This document shows positions 10,091-17,792 of a stretch of DNA of 48,918 nucleotides, one piece after another. The notes under the pieces are model-generated. The model was given only the letters and a program-made list of their open reading frames with translations. It did no database searches and was not told the DNA's origin. Positions within the stretch are counted from its first letter, which is position 1; each line of letters starts with the position of its first letter. Source of the DNA: Bacteroidales bacterium (GTDB lineage: Bacteria > Bacteroidota > Bacteroidia > Bacteroidales > UBA932). Position numbers and translations under genes: made by a program. The DNA lies in the NCBI GenBank assembly GCA_017469745.1, contig JAFUFS010000031.1:1-48918 (forward strand), written 5' to 3'.

Positions 10091-11437
10091 ATGGTACGTA
10101 GAGACTTCTTGAAAGCTTCCGCTATCGGAGCTGCAGGCATAATGATGCCTGCCGGATTCATGAGCGCGTCGGCCGCCCCGGCTGCCGCCAGGAAAAATTC
10201 AGCTAATGACAAGATCACCATGGGCTTCATCGGCCTCGGACAGCAGGCCATGTACCTCTTGAACGGCTTCATGTCAATGGACGATGTCCGCGTGGTCGCC
10301 GGTTGCGACGTGTACGACATCAAGAGGGACCGTTTCGTCAGGAGGGTCACGAAGCACTACCAGGAGAAGGGTGAGAAGAAGGTCAAGGTCGATGTCTACG
10401 AAGACTACCAGGATCTCCTCGCACGTCCCGACATCGATGCAGTCGTTATCGCAGTCCCGGATCATCAGCATGCTATCATAGCAATTGCAGCCTGCAAGGC
10501 CGGAAAGGACGTTTATCTTGAGAAACCCCTTACCCTTACTATCTTCGAGGGACAGCAGCTCGTCAAGGCTGTCCGCAAGTACAACAGGATCCTTCAGGTC
10601 GGAAGCCAGCAGCGTTCCAGCGATGAGTTCTTCCAGGCCGCAAGTCTCGCCCGCGAAGGCGAACTCGGCAAGATCCAGAAGATCAAGGTCTATGTCGGTA
10701 GGAATGATGTCAACCCTGTCACCGGTGCTCCTATGCCTTGCAAGCTGCCTCACATGGAGGTTCCTGCAGGACTTAACTGGGACAAGTGGCTCGGACCTCT
10801 TCCCACTTCCGTCTACTACCACTCCGATCTCGATCCTATCATCACCGAGGACAAGGATGAGCAGCTCTGGGGTGCATGGCGCTGGTACACCATTTCCGGT
10901 GGCGGTCTGATGACCGACTGGGGTGCACACATGTTCGACATCGCACAGTGGGCTATCGGTAAGGATGGCAGCGGCCCTGTCGAGATCATACCTCCGGGAT
11001 ACAGCTTCTATGACTGCCTCACTTACAAGTATGACAATGGAATCGTTGTCACAGAGGAACCTTTCGACGGCAAGACTCCCGGTCTGCAGATCTATGGAGA
11101 GGATGGCTGGATCAAGGTTTCCCGTGGCAAGTACGCTGCTTCCGACAAGAAGTTCGACATGAAGAAGGCTCTCGGCAACGACGATGTGCCTTACGAGACC
11201 AGGGTCGGACATCACAGGAAGTTCATCGAGGCCATCAAGTCCAGGATCGATCCTAACGTCCCTGTGGAGGTCGGTCATTCATCCTGCACCGTGTGCAACC
11301 TTGGTAACATCGCCATGGAGCTTGGTCGTCCGGTGGTTTGGAATCCGATCGTGCAGAAGTTCATGAATGATCCTGAGGCTACGAAGCGCATGCACTACGA
11401 GTATCGCGCTGCCTACAAGAACGCCCTTGACGTGTAG
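10091..11437 (+). CDS. Gfo/Idh/MocA family oxidoreductase with Tat-type signal
   Basis: A 448-residue NAD(P)-dependent oxidoreductase of the Gfo/Idh/MocA type. A twin-arginine motif RRDFLKAS at residues 3-10 and a hydrophobic stretch ending in ASAAPAAA suggest Tat export. The Rossmann fold follows (MGFIGLGQQA, about residue 44) with the conserved EKPLTLT motif (about 145), then the C-terminal alpha/beta domain (about 165-400; GGLMTDWGAHMFDIAQWAIG is the active-site region with the conserved Asp/His). Similar exported members act on sugars or, as in GH109, on glycosides by an NAD-dependent mechanism. The substrate cannot be told from sequence alone. It stands alone between a terminator and a strong inverted repeat. 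Confidence 0.85.
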   Translation: MVRRDFLKASAIGAAGIMMPAGFMSASAAPAAARKNSANDKITMGFIGLGQQAMYLLNGFMSMDDVRVVAGCDVYDIKRDRFVRRVTKHYQEKGEKKVKVDVYEDYQDLLARPDIDAVVIAVPDHQHAIIAIAACKAGKDVYLEKPLTLTIFEGQQLVKAVRKYNRILQVGSQQRSSDEFFQAASLAREGELGKIQKIKVYVGRNDVNPVTGAPMPCKLPHMEVPAGLNWDKWLGPLPTSVYYHSDLDPIITEDKDEQLWGAWRWYTISGGGLMTDWGAHMFDIAQWAIGKDGSGPVEIIPPGYSFYDCLTYKYDNGIVVTEEPFDGKTPGLQIYGEDGWIKVSRGKYAASDKKFDMKKALGNDDVPYETRVGHHRKFIEAIKSRIDPNVPVEVGHSSCTVCNLGNIAMELGRPVVWNPIVQKFMNDPEATKRMHYEYRAAYKNALDV

Positions 11438-11448
11438 TTGATTCTTTT

Positions 11449-11571
11449 AAAAGGGACTGACCAAATAGATTCTTCGGCAGGTTTTTCCTGCCTCAGAATG
11501 ACATACAACTGTCATTGACACACAACTGTCATTCTGAACGAAGTGAAGAATCTATTTGGTCAGCCCCTTTT
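11449..11571. repeat. Long branched inverted repeat (bidirectional terminator or REP-like element)
   Basis: Outer arms 11449-11475 and 11545-11571 are complementary over 27 bases with one mismatch. Inside are a perfect hairpin 11476-11481/11487-11492 with a TTTTT loop, an 11-bp perfect inner stem 11493-11503/11527-11537, and a small apical hairpin TGTCATTGACA at 11510-11520. The element fills the gap between two convergent genes, ends in T runs on both strands, and contains two copies, in opposite orientation, of the intergenic repeat seen at 3378 and 9834. Confidence 0.85.
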
Positions 11572-11581
11572 TGCGTAAATA

Positions 11582-12643
11582 TTACTCCGAAGTCGGGGAA
11601 GTGTTCTTCTTTTTGGCGAGTTTGAGGATGGGGGAGGCGATGAGGAAGGAGACGGCTGTGGCGATGAGCATTCCCGCCAGGACCGCCAGGAACTTCCCCT
11701 TCGGCGCCATCGCCAGGATGGCTATCACGCTTCCAGGAGCTGCAGGTGCAACCAGTCCTGTGCCGGTGAGGGTGTAGAACAGGAGGGCAGAGAAGCTTCC
11801 GAGGATGGGGGCGATCAGAAGGGCGGGACGGGACAGAACGTAAGGGAAATAGATCTCATGGATTCCGCCGAGGAAGTGGATGACGGCTGCTCCGGGAGCG
11901 GACTGCCTTTCCATCTTGTCACCGAACACGGAGCAGGCGAGGAGAACGCCGAATCCGGGGCCGGGATTGGTCTCGATAAGGAATATGATCGAGGAGCCTA
12001 TCTCCCTGACCTGCTCGACTCCGAGCACATCGAATATTCCATGATTGATGGCATTGTTGAGGAACATTACCTTGGCAGGCTCCATCAGCACGCTCACGAG
12101 CGGGAGGAGCTTCTTCGCGATCAGCCATTCGACAGCGGCTTTCAGGATCTGGGTGAGCCAGACCACGATGCCTCCGATCAGGAGATAGGCCACTATTGCC
12201 AGCAGGAAGCCTATTATTCCTACTGAGAAGTTGTCGACCAGGACTTCGAAGGCTTCTCCTACCTTCCCTTTGGCCCAGGTGTCGAATTTCTTGATGCACC
12301 AGCCTCCGAGAGGTCCCATGATCATAGCTCCGATGAACATCGGGATGTCGCTTCCCACGATCACTCCGGCTGTGGCTATCGCGCCGGTAACACCGCCTCT
12401 GACGCCGTGGATGAGACTTCCTGCCGTGTAACCTATCAGGAGGGGCAGGAGGTACTTCATCATAGGATCACCTAGCTGGGCCAGTTTTTCGTTCGGCATC
12501 CAGCCATTGGGGATGAAGAGGGCCATGATGAAACCCCATGCGATGAAAGCGCCGATGTTCGGCATGACCATGTCACTGAGATTGCGTCCAAGATTCTGGA
12601 CTCCGGTTTTTAACCGGCCAAGGATAGAAACTTCTTTTGCCAT
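11582..12643 (-). CDS. mtlA: Mannitol-type PTS IIC component (stand-alone)
   Basis: A 353-residue multi-pass membrane protein that corresponds to the IIC domain of the mannitol permease MtlA. The strongest matches are NNAINHGIF at 196-204 (with the conserved His), FLIETNPGPGFGVLL at 221-235 and GIHEIYFPYV at 260-269, whose Glu is essential for sugar binding in E. coli MtlA. The protein stops right after IIC; the IIB and IIA domains that complete E. coli MtlA (about 637 residues) are not fused here and are not encoded nearby. ATG at 12643 is chosen over an in-frame TTG two codons upstream. Divergent from araB. Confidence 0.88.
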   Translation of the reverse strand: MAKEVSILGRLKTGVQNLGRNLSDMVMPNIGAFIAWGFIMALFIPNGWMPNEKLAQLGDPMMKYLLPLLIGYTAGSLIHGVRGGVTGAIATAGVIVGSDIPMFIGAMIMGPLGGWCIKKFDTWAKGKVGEAFEVLVDNFSVGIIGFLLAIVAYLLIGGIVVWLTQILKAAVEWLIAKKLLPLVSVLMEPAKVMFLNNAINHGIFDVLGVEQVREIGSSIIFLIETNPGPGFGVLLACSVFGDKMERQSAPGAAVIHFLGGIHEIYFPYVLSRPALLIAPILGSFSALLFYTLTGTGLVAPAAPGSVIAILAMAPKGKFLAVLAGMLIATAVSFLIASPILKLAKKKNTSPTSE

Positions 12644-12646
12644 GAT

Positions 12647-12654
12647 CAAATATA
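12647..12654 (-). promoter_or_regulatory. TATATTTG box just before the PTS IIC start
   Basis: A perfect TAnnTTTG match on the minus strand ends three bases before the ATG at 12643. If used, the transcript would start at or inside the start codon (leaderless). No TTTG lies 19-21 bases upstream, so this may be chance. Confidence 0.3.
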
Positions 12655-12678
12655 CTCAAATTCTTCGGATTCTTTAGC

Positions 12679-12686
12679 TATATTTG
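12679..12686 (+). promoter_or_regulatory. -7 promoter box (TATATTTG) of the araB operon
   Basis: A perfect Bacteroidota -7 element 17 bases before the araB start, giving a leader of about 12 bases. No clear -33 TTTG is visible at the expected distance. Confidence 0.5.
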
Positions 12687-12703
12687 TGTAAACCGATCTA
12701 AGT

Positions 12704-14362
12704 ATGGAAAAGAATTACGTCATAGGAGTGGATTTCGGGACCGATTCGGCCCGGGCAATTCTGGTGGATGCCGCAGACGGCAGGGAGATGGCTTCATGTA
12801 CCAGTTTCTACAAACGCTGGGCTAAGGGCCTTTATTGTGACACTACTTCTGACCGTTACAGGCAGCATCCGCTCGACTACATCGAGTCGCTCGAGGAGGT
12901 CCTTAAGGGAGTCCTCTCGGAGTGCCCGGACAGGAAGCAGGTCAAGGCCATTTCGATTGATTCAACCGGAAGCAGCCCTTGCCTTGCAGACGCCCGTCTG
13001 AAGCCGCTCAGCCTCTATCCCGAGTTCGCCGAGGATCCTGATGCCATGTTCGTCCTCTGGAAGGATCACACTTCGGAGAAGATTGCCGCAAAGATCATAG
13101 ATCTGTGCAATTCAGGTGAGTTTCCCAACTACCTGAGCCACACCGGCAACACCTATTCTGCAGAGTGTTTCTGGTGCAAGGTCGCCCATGTGCTCCATTC
13201 TTCCGAGGCCCTTCGCTCAAAGGCTGTGACAGTGATCGAGGAGTGTGATTTCATCCCGGCTATCCTTACCGGTTGCAATGATGTTTCCCAGTTGAGGACC
13301 AGCCGCGGAGTCTCCGGAGAAAAGTGGCTGTGGGCCAAGGAATGGGGCGGATTCCCTCCCAGGGAGTTCTTCGAGGCCCTCGATCCGGTGCTCCTGCCCA
13401 TGCTCGACAACATGCCTGATCCCCACTACTACTGCGAGGAGCCTGCAGGCTGCCTCTGCGAAGAGTGGGCAGCGAAGCTTGGCCTCTCCACCGACGTAGT
13501 CATCGGAGTCGGCAACATCGACAGCTATTCAGGAGCAGTCGGCGGCGGAGTCGCTTACAAGAAGATGGTCATGAATATGGGTACTTCAGCCTGCTACATA
13601 GCGGTCGTTCCGACAGAGGTCATGGCCGGCAGGCTGATCGACGGAGTTTTCGGCCAGGTGGACGGAATGATCCTTCCGGGGCATGACGGTTTCGAAGTCG
13701 GTCTTTCATCTTTCGGCGATGCTTTCGCATGGCTCAGGAGGCTCCTGAGCTGGCCTGTCGAGCATCTTCTCCCGGAGGATGCCGATCCTGAATTGAAGAA
13801 AAAGATGATAGACCGGATCCTTCCCGCCCTGACCGCGGAGGCTGAAAAGCTGCCGCTGCGTCTTGAAGCCCCGCTGGCTACCGACTATTTCAACGGCCGC
13901 AGGAATCCGGTGCTGAACACCACCATAACCGCATCACTCACCAGGCTCAAGATCCACACCTCAGCTCCTGAACTGTTCTATGCCATAGTCGAGTCCACCG
14001 CATTTGCTACCAAGGCTATCCTTGATCACATGGATGCCCGCAATGTGGCCATCGACGAACTGGTGGCAGTCGGTGGTGTGGCCCAGAAATCCCCGTTCGT
14101 CATGCAGCTGATGGCTGATGTGGTCCAGAGGGAGATCTCGGTTTCAGCTACCAAGAATGCCGGAGCCATGGGTGCTGCTATCCATGCTGCCGTAGCTTCC
14201 GGTCTCTATCCGAACGTGAAAGCGGCCCAGGATGCCATGTGCCCTCCTGTCATCTCCACCTACAAGCCTACTGCTGACAAGGCCAGGCTCGATCTCCTCA
14301 TGAAACGCTATGAGCGTTACCTGGATCTTGTACAATTCACCGAAGACCAACAGCATAAATAG
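12704..14362 (+). CDS. araB: Ribulokinase (FGGY family)
   Basis: A 552-residue sugar kinase matching AraB, which phosphorylates L-ribulose with ATP (E. coli AraB has 566 residues). The N-terminal phosphate loop reads GVDFGTDSARAILVD (residues 8-22), the substrate region has SIDSTGSSPCL, WKDHTS and GNTYSAECFWCK, and the C-terminal ATP-binding half has MGTSACYIAV and VAVGGVAQKSPFVMQLMADV. AraA and AraD are not in the window. It leads a probable operon: a GH106-like lipoprotein gene follows by 25 bases and a GntP permease gene overlaps that one. The real substrate could be another ketopentose, given this context. Confidence 0.88.
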   Translation: MEKNYVIGVDFGTDSARAILVDAADGREMASCTSFYKRWAKGLYCDTTSDRYRQHPLDYIESLEEVLKGVLSECPDRKQVKAISIDSTGSSPCLADARLKPLSLYPEFAEDPDAMFVLWKDHTSEKIAAKIIDLCNSGEFPNYLSHTGNTYSAECFWCKVAHVLHSSEALRSKAVTVIEECDFIPAILTGCNDVSQLRTSRGVSGEKWLWAKEWGGFPPREFFEALDPVLLPMLDNMPDPHYYCEEPAGCLCEEWAAKLGLSTDVVIGVGNIDSYSGAVGGGVAYKKMVMNMGTSACYIAVVPTEVMAGRLIDGVFGQVDGMILPGHDGFEVGLSSFGDAFAWLRRLLSWPVEHLLPEDADPELKKKMIDRILPALTAEAEKLPLRLEAPLATDYFNGRRNPVLNTTITASLTRLKIHTSAPELFYAIVESTAFATKAILDHMDARNVAIDELVAVGGVAQKSPFVMQLMADVVQREISVSATKNAGAMGAAIHAAVASGLYPNVKAAQDAMCPPVISTYKPTADKARLDLLMKRYERYLDLVQFTEDQQHK

Positions 14363-14387
14363 TCCTGTAACTCCAATGACCTTCAAG

Positions 14388-16355
14388 ATGCGTAAGCTTT
14401 TACTCATTACCTTGCTGCTTATTCCCGGCTTTTTTACTTTCAACGGCTGCAATCAGGAGAAAGCAGCGGCGCCTGCCGATGAACTATTTTCCAATCACAA
14501 GCCTTACACCCGCTGGTGGTGGTTCTCCTCGAACATCGACAAGAAGGATGTCCTGGACCAGCTCGTCTGGCTCAAGGACCATTCTTTCGGAGGCGTCGAG
14601 ATTGCATGGGTGTATCCGATGTTCCTCAAGGATGACACCCCTCACCCGGATTTCTTGTCTCCTGGATGGAGCGAGCCTGTCGTCTATGCCAAGCATGTGG
14701 CAGATTCCCTAGGCCTTGGATGCGACTTCACCTATGGCTCTCTTTGGCCGTTCAACGACGTGAACCTGCCTGACGGCGACCAGACCAGGACCTATTTCGA
14801 CACAGTTGAAGTGGCCATCCGGCCTTACACCTGGGATCATCCCAAGGTGGCCCGTATCCTGAACCATCTTGACAAGGACGCTTTTTTCCGCTATGCCGAC
14901 AGGATGAACGAGGGACTCTCAGAGGCCTACAAAGGCTCAAAGTCAGGTCTGTTCGTGGATTCATGGGAGGTGGAAACCGACGGGATGTGGACTCCCGGAT
15001 TCGGAGAGCGCTTCCTAGCTGAGCATGGTTACGACATAGAACCCTATGTCAGGGACAAGAAGATCAATGACGAGAATGCCGAGGTGCGTTATGACTACAT
15101 GAGTACCATTTCGGGCTATGTCATGAGAGAGTTCTACGGTCCGTTCGCCGAGAATGCAAGGCGTACCGGGACATTCTCCCGCGCCCAGTGCGGCGGCGCT
15201 CCGACAGACCTTCTGACTGCGTTTACGCTGGTGGATATTCCTGAGACCGAAGCCATCCTGTACGAGCCTTCATTCAGCAGGATCGCCGCTTCTGCAGCCA
15301 CCCTTGCCTCCAAGGACGCGGTCTCGGCCGAAACTTTCACCTGTATGTACGGTTGGACGAGCCTCCGCTACAAGGACGGCCACGGACAGAGCCCCCATCA
15401 GGGGAAGGAGCAGATCGCCGACCTCAAGCTGGTCTGCGATGCCCTCTTCGCCAACGGTACCAACCAGATCATCTGGCACGGCTTCCCGTTCAACAAGGTG
15501 GGCCGCTCCGACAACTGGTTCTACACTACCTGCCAGCTCAGTACCGATCCTGCCCACAACCTCACCGGAGACGAGCTTACCCGCTTCAACGACTATATGA
15601 CCAGGGTGTCCGACTACATGAGGCGCGGCACTAACTACACCGACATGGCGGTCTACATCCCTCTTGAGGATTCCTGGATGAAAGGAGCTTATCCTGAAGA
15701 GGTTACGAATATGATGGCCTGGGCGCTCGGTGAGTACGAGCTTCGTTACATCAAGACTCCCGAAGCCTTCAAGGGTATGCAGCCTATGTGGGTCAACGGA
15801 AAGTTCCTTTCCGATGCCGAGTACAAGGACGGCCTGCTGCATTGCGGAGATGCTTTCTTCAGCGTCCTCTATCTTGACGTCGACTACATGGAGTATTCCT
15901 CCCTCCAGAGCATTATCCGCCTGGCCAAGGAAGGACTTCCAGTGTACCTCGGACGCATCCCGAAGGAGCCCGGAGTCGTCAAGCATCAGGATTATTCCGC
16001 CCTGCTTGACGAGCTGAAGGCCCTTCCTTCAGTCTCTTCCGAGCTGAAAGTAGTTTCCCATCCGGCCCTTGTCGAGGGTGAAGACCTGCCTGATTTCTGG
16101 TGCCGTCAGGACGGCGACTCCTATTTCATCTTCTTCGCCAATCCGATGTCAAAGCAGGTTACCTATCCGATGGAATATTGCTTCGCCTTTACTGACAAGG
16201 GAAGCGTCAGGGACATAGTCGTCAATCACCACGGAAAGAGCGAGGAGGTCTCCCTCGAATTCCGTCCTATGGAATCCCTCATGCTCCAGGTCACTCCGAA
16301 GGGCGTGAAGAAGATAGATCTTGGTTACATTCCGCCGGTACTTCCTAAAGACTGA
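14388..16355 (+). CDS. GH106-like glycoside hydrolase lipoprotein
   Basis: A lipoprotein of 655 residues: MRKLLLITLLLIPGF followed by a lipobox-like FNGC, so the mature protein is probably membrane-anchored. The mature N-terminus YTRWWWFSSNIDKKDV and GGVEIAWVYP resemble the start of GH106 alpha-L-rhamnosidases, as does DSWEVETDGMWTPGFGERF, where the Glu after DSW is a candidate catalytic acid. It is shorter than typical GH106 enzymes (about 900-1100 residues) and lacks obvious C-terminal accessory domains. ATG at 14388 best fits the signal peptide; ATG at 14376 is also possible. It lies between araB and a permease gene, with a one-base overlap with the latter. Family placement is from motif memory, so a relative of GH106 is the safest call. 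Confidence 0.65.
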   Translation: MRKLLLITLLLIPGFFTFNGCNQEKAAAPADELFSNHKPYTRWWWFSSNIDKKDVLDQLVWLKDHSFGGVEIAWVYPMFLKDDTPHPDFLSPGWSEPVVYAKHVADSLGLGCDFTYGSLWPFNDVNLPDGDQTRTYFDTVEVAIRPYTWDHPKVARILNHLDKDAFFRYADRMNEGLSEAYKGSKSGLFVDSWEVETDGMWTPGFGERFLAEHGYDIEPYVRDKKINDENAEVRYDYMSTISGYVMREFYGPFAENARRTGTFSRAQCGGAPTDLLTAFTLVDIPETEAILYEPSFSRIAASAATLASKDAVSAETFTCMYGWTSLRYKDGHGQSPHQGKEQIADLKLVCDALFANGTNQIIWHGFPFNKVGRSDNWFYTTCQLSTDPAHNLTGDELTRFNDYMTRVSDYMRRGTNYTDMAVYIPLEDSWMKGAYPEEVTNMMAWALGEYELRYIKTPEAFKGMQPMWVNGKFLSDAEYKDGLLHCGDAFFSVLYLDVDYMEYSSLQSIIRLAKEGLPVYLGRIPKEPGVVKHQDYSALLDELKALPSVSSELKVVSHPALVEGEDLPDFWCRQDGDSYFIFFANPMSKQVTYPMEYCFAFTDKGSVRDIVVNHHGKSEEVSLEFRPMESLMLQVTPKGVKKIDLGYIPPVLPKD

Positions 16356-17713
16356 TGACAGGAATAGCTTTTCTTGCCGCCTTCGTGGTGGCAATTGCAC
16401 TGATGATAGTCATGATAGCCAGGCTGAGGGTCCATCCCTTCCTGGCCATCATGGCAATATCCCTTGTGCTCGCCCTGCTTGCCGGGATTCCTCTGAATGA
16501 TGTTCCCGGAGTCATAGGTTCAGGTTTTTCCTCGACCTTCACTTCGATCGGAATCGTGATCATTTTCGGTGCCTTCATCGGGGCCGTGCTTGAGAAAACA
16601 GGTGCAGCATTCAAGCTGGCCGATCTGGTGATCCGTCTGGTCGGCGAAAAGAATCCCGCCCTCGCTATGGAGCTCATGGGCTGGGTCGTCTCGATCCCGG
16701 TGTTCTGTGACAGCGGTTTCGTGGTTCTGGACCCGGTCAGGAAGGCAATGGTGCGTCGCACGGGAGTCTCCAGCGTAGCCATGACCCTCTGCCTGTCCTG
16801 CGGTCTCTATGTCTCTCATGTATTCATTCCTCCGACTCCCGGGCCCATCGCTGCGGCCCAGGCACTTGGCGTTGGCGAGAACCTGCTGCTGGTCATGGGT
16901 ATAGGCGCTCTCTGTTCGGTTTTTCCGATGATAGCCGGGTATCTTTTTGCACGCCATGCCGGTCCAGGAATGAAGAGCAGTGAGGAAGCTGGCGATAATG
17001 ATGAAACCGTCCAGACCTATGAGGAGGTCAAAGCTTCTTTCGGTCCTCTTCCGGGAACCATCGACTCCCTTGCTCCACTCCTTCTGCCCATCCTTCTGAT
17101 GGCCTTGGGATCCATCGCTGTAATGGCAGGCTGGGGCGGTTTTGCGGGAAATCTCCTTAAGTTCCTCGGCTCTCCGATAATGGCTCTTTCGGCCGGTGCG
17201 GTCATGGCCATAATCCAGCTTTTCCATTCCGGGAAGGGCGACGATTTCTTCTCTTTGACGGACGGCACTCTGAAGACCGTAGGCCCCATCTTATTCGTGA
17301 CTGCGGCAGGAGGTGTCCTTGGGAAGGTGATAGCTTCTTCCGACCTGGTGGCATTCATCTCATCCCATTCTTCCGGCATGCAGGCTTTGGGAATATTCTT
17401 CCCTTTCATTCTTGCCTCGATACTGAAGACGGCGCAGGGGTCATCTACAGTTGCCATCACTACAACCGCCGGGATATTGGCTCCTCTGCTTCCTGCACTC
17501 GGACTGGTCTCACCGGTTGAGGTCTCGCTTGCGATCATGGCGATCGGAGCCGGTGCAATGACCGTCTCTCATGCCAATGATTCCTATTTCTGGGTGGTCA
17601 CTACCTTCGGCGGAATCAAGGCCCAGGACGGTTATCGCTCCCAGACCATGCTGACCCTGGTCATAGGCCTTGCCGCCATGCTGGAGATCTTCCTGATCCG
17701 GCTTTTTGTATAG
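16355..17713 (+). CDS. GntP-family sugar acid:H+ symporter
   Basis: A 452-residue inner-membrane permease of the GntP family (gluconate and related sugar acids). About 12 hydrophobic segments are visible. Family motifs include IGSGFSSTFTSIGIVIIFGAFIGAVLEKTGAA, here seen in parts at about 55-85, the SIPVFCDSGFVVLDP motif at about 112-127, PPTPGPIAAA at about 155, and the C-terminal SHANDSYFWVV. It follows the GH106-like gene with a one-base overlap (TGATG), so the two are co-translated. This suggests import of an acid sugar or aldonate released outside the cell. Confidence 0.9.
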   Translation: MTGIAFLAAFVVAIALMIVMIARLRVHPFLAIMAISLVLALLAGIPLNDVPGVIGSGFSSTFTSIGIVIIFGAFIGAVLEKTGAAFKLADLVIRLVGEKNPALAMELMGWVVSIPVFCDSGFVVLDPVRKAMVRRTGVSSVAMTLCLSCGLYVSHVFIPPTPGPIAAAQALGVGENLLLVMGIGALCSVFPMIAGYLFARHAGPGMKSSEEAGDNDETVQTYEEVKASFGPLPGTIDSLAPLLLPILLMALGSIAVMAGWGGFAGNLLKFLGSPIMALSAGAVMAIIQLFHSGKGDDFFSLTDGTLKTVGPILFVTAAGGVLGKVIASSDLVAFISSHSSGMQALGIFFPFILASILKTAQGSSTVAITTTAGILAPLLPALGLVSPVEVSLAIMAIGAGAMTVSHANDSYFWVVTTFGGIKAQDGYRSQTMLTLVIGLAAMLEIFLIRLFV

Positions 17714-17744
17714 CTGCCGCTTGGCTTTTTTTCTTACTTTTTTG

Positions 17745-17752
17745 TAGATTTG
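17745..17752 (+). promoter_or_regulatory. -7 promoter box (TAGATTTG) of the tannase-like gene
   Basis: A perfect TAnnTTTG 40 bases before the start codon, with CTTG at 17720-17723 (one mismatch to TTTG) 21 bases upstream. It lies in the 79-base gap after gntP, which also has a T-rich stretch but only a weak hairpin. Confidence 0.5.
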
Positions 17753-17792
17753 ACGTGGATTATCACTGTATATATCTGTGAATTATACTGTT

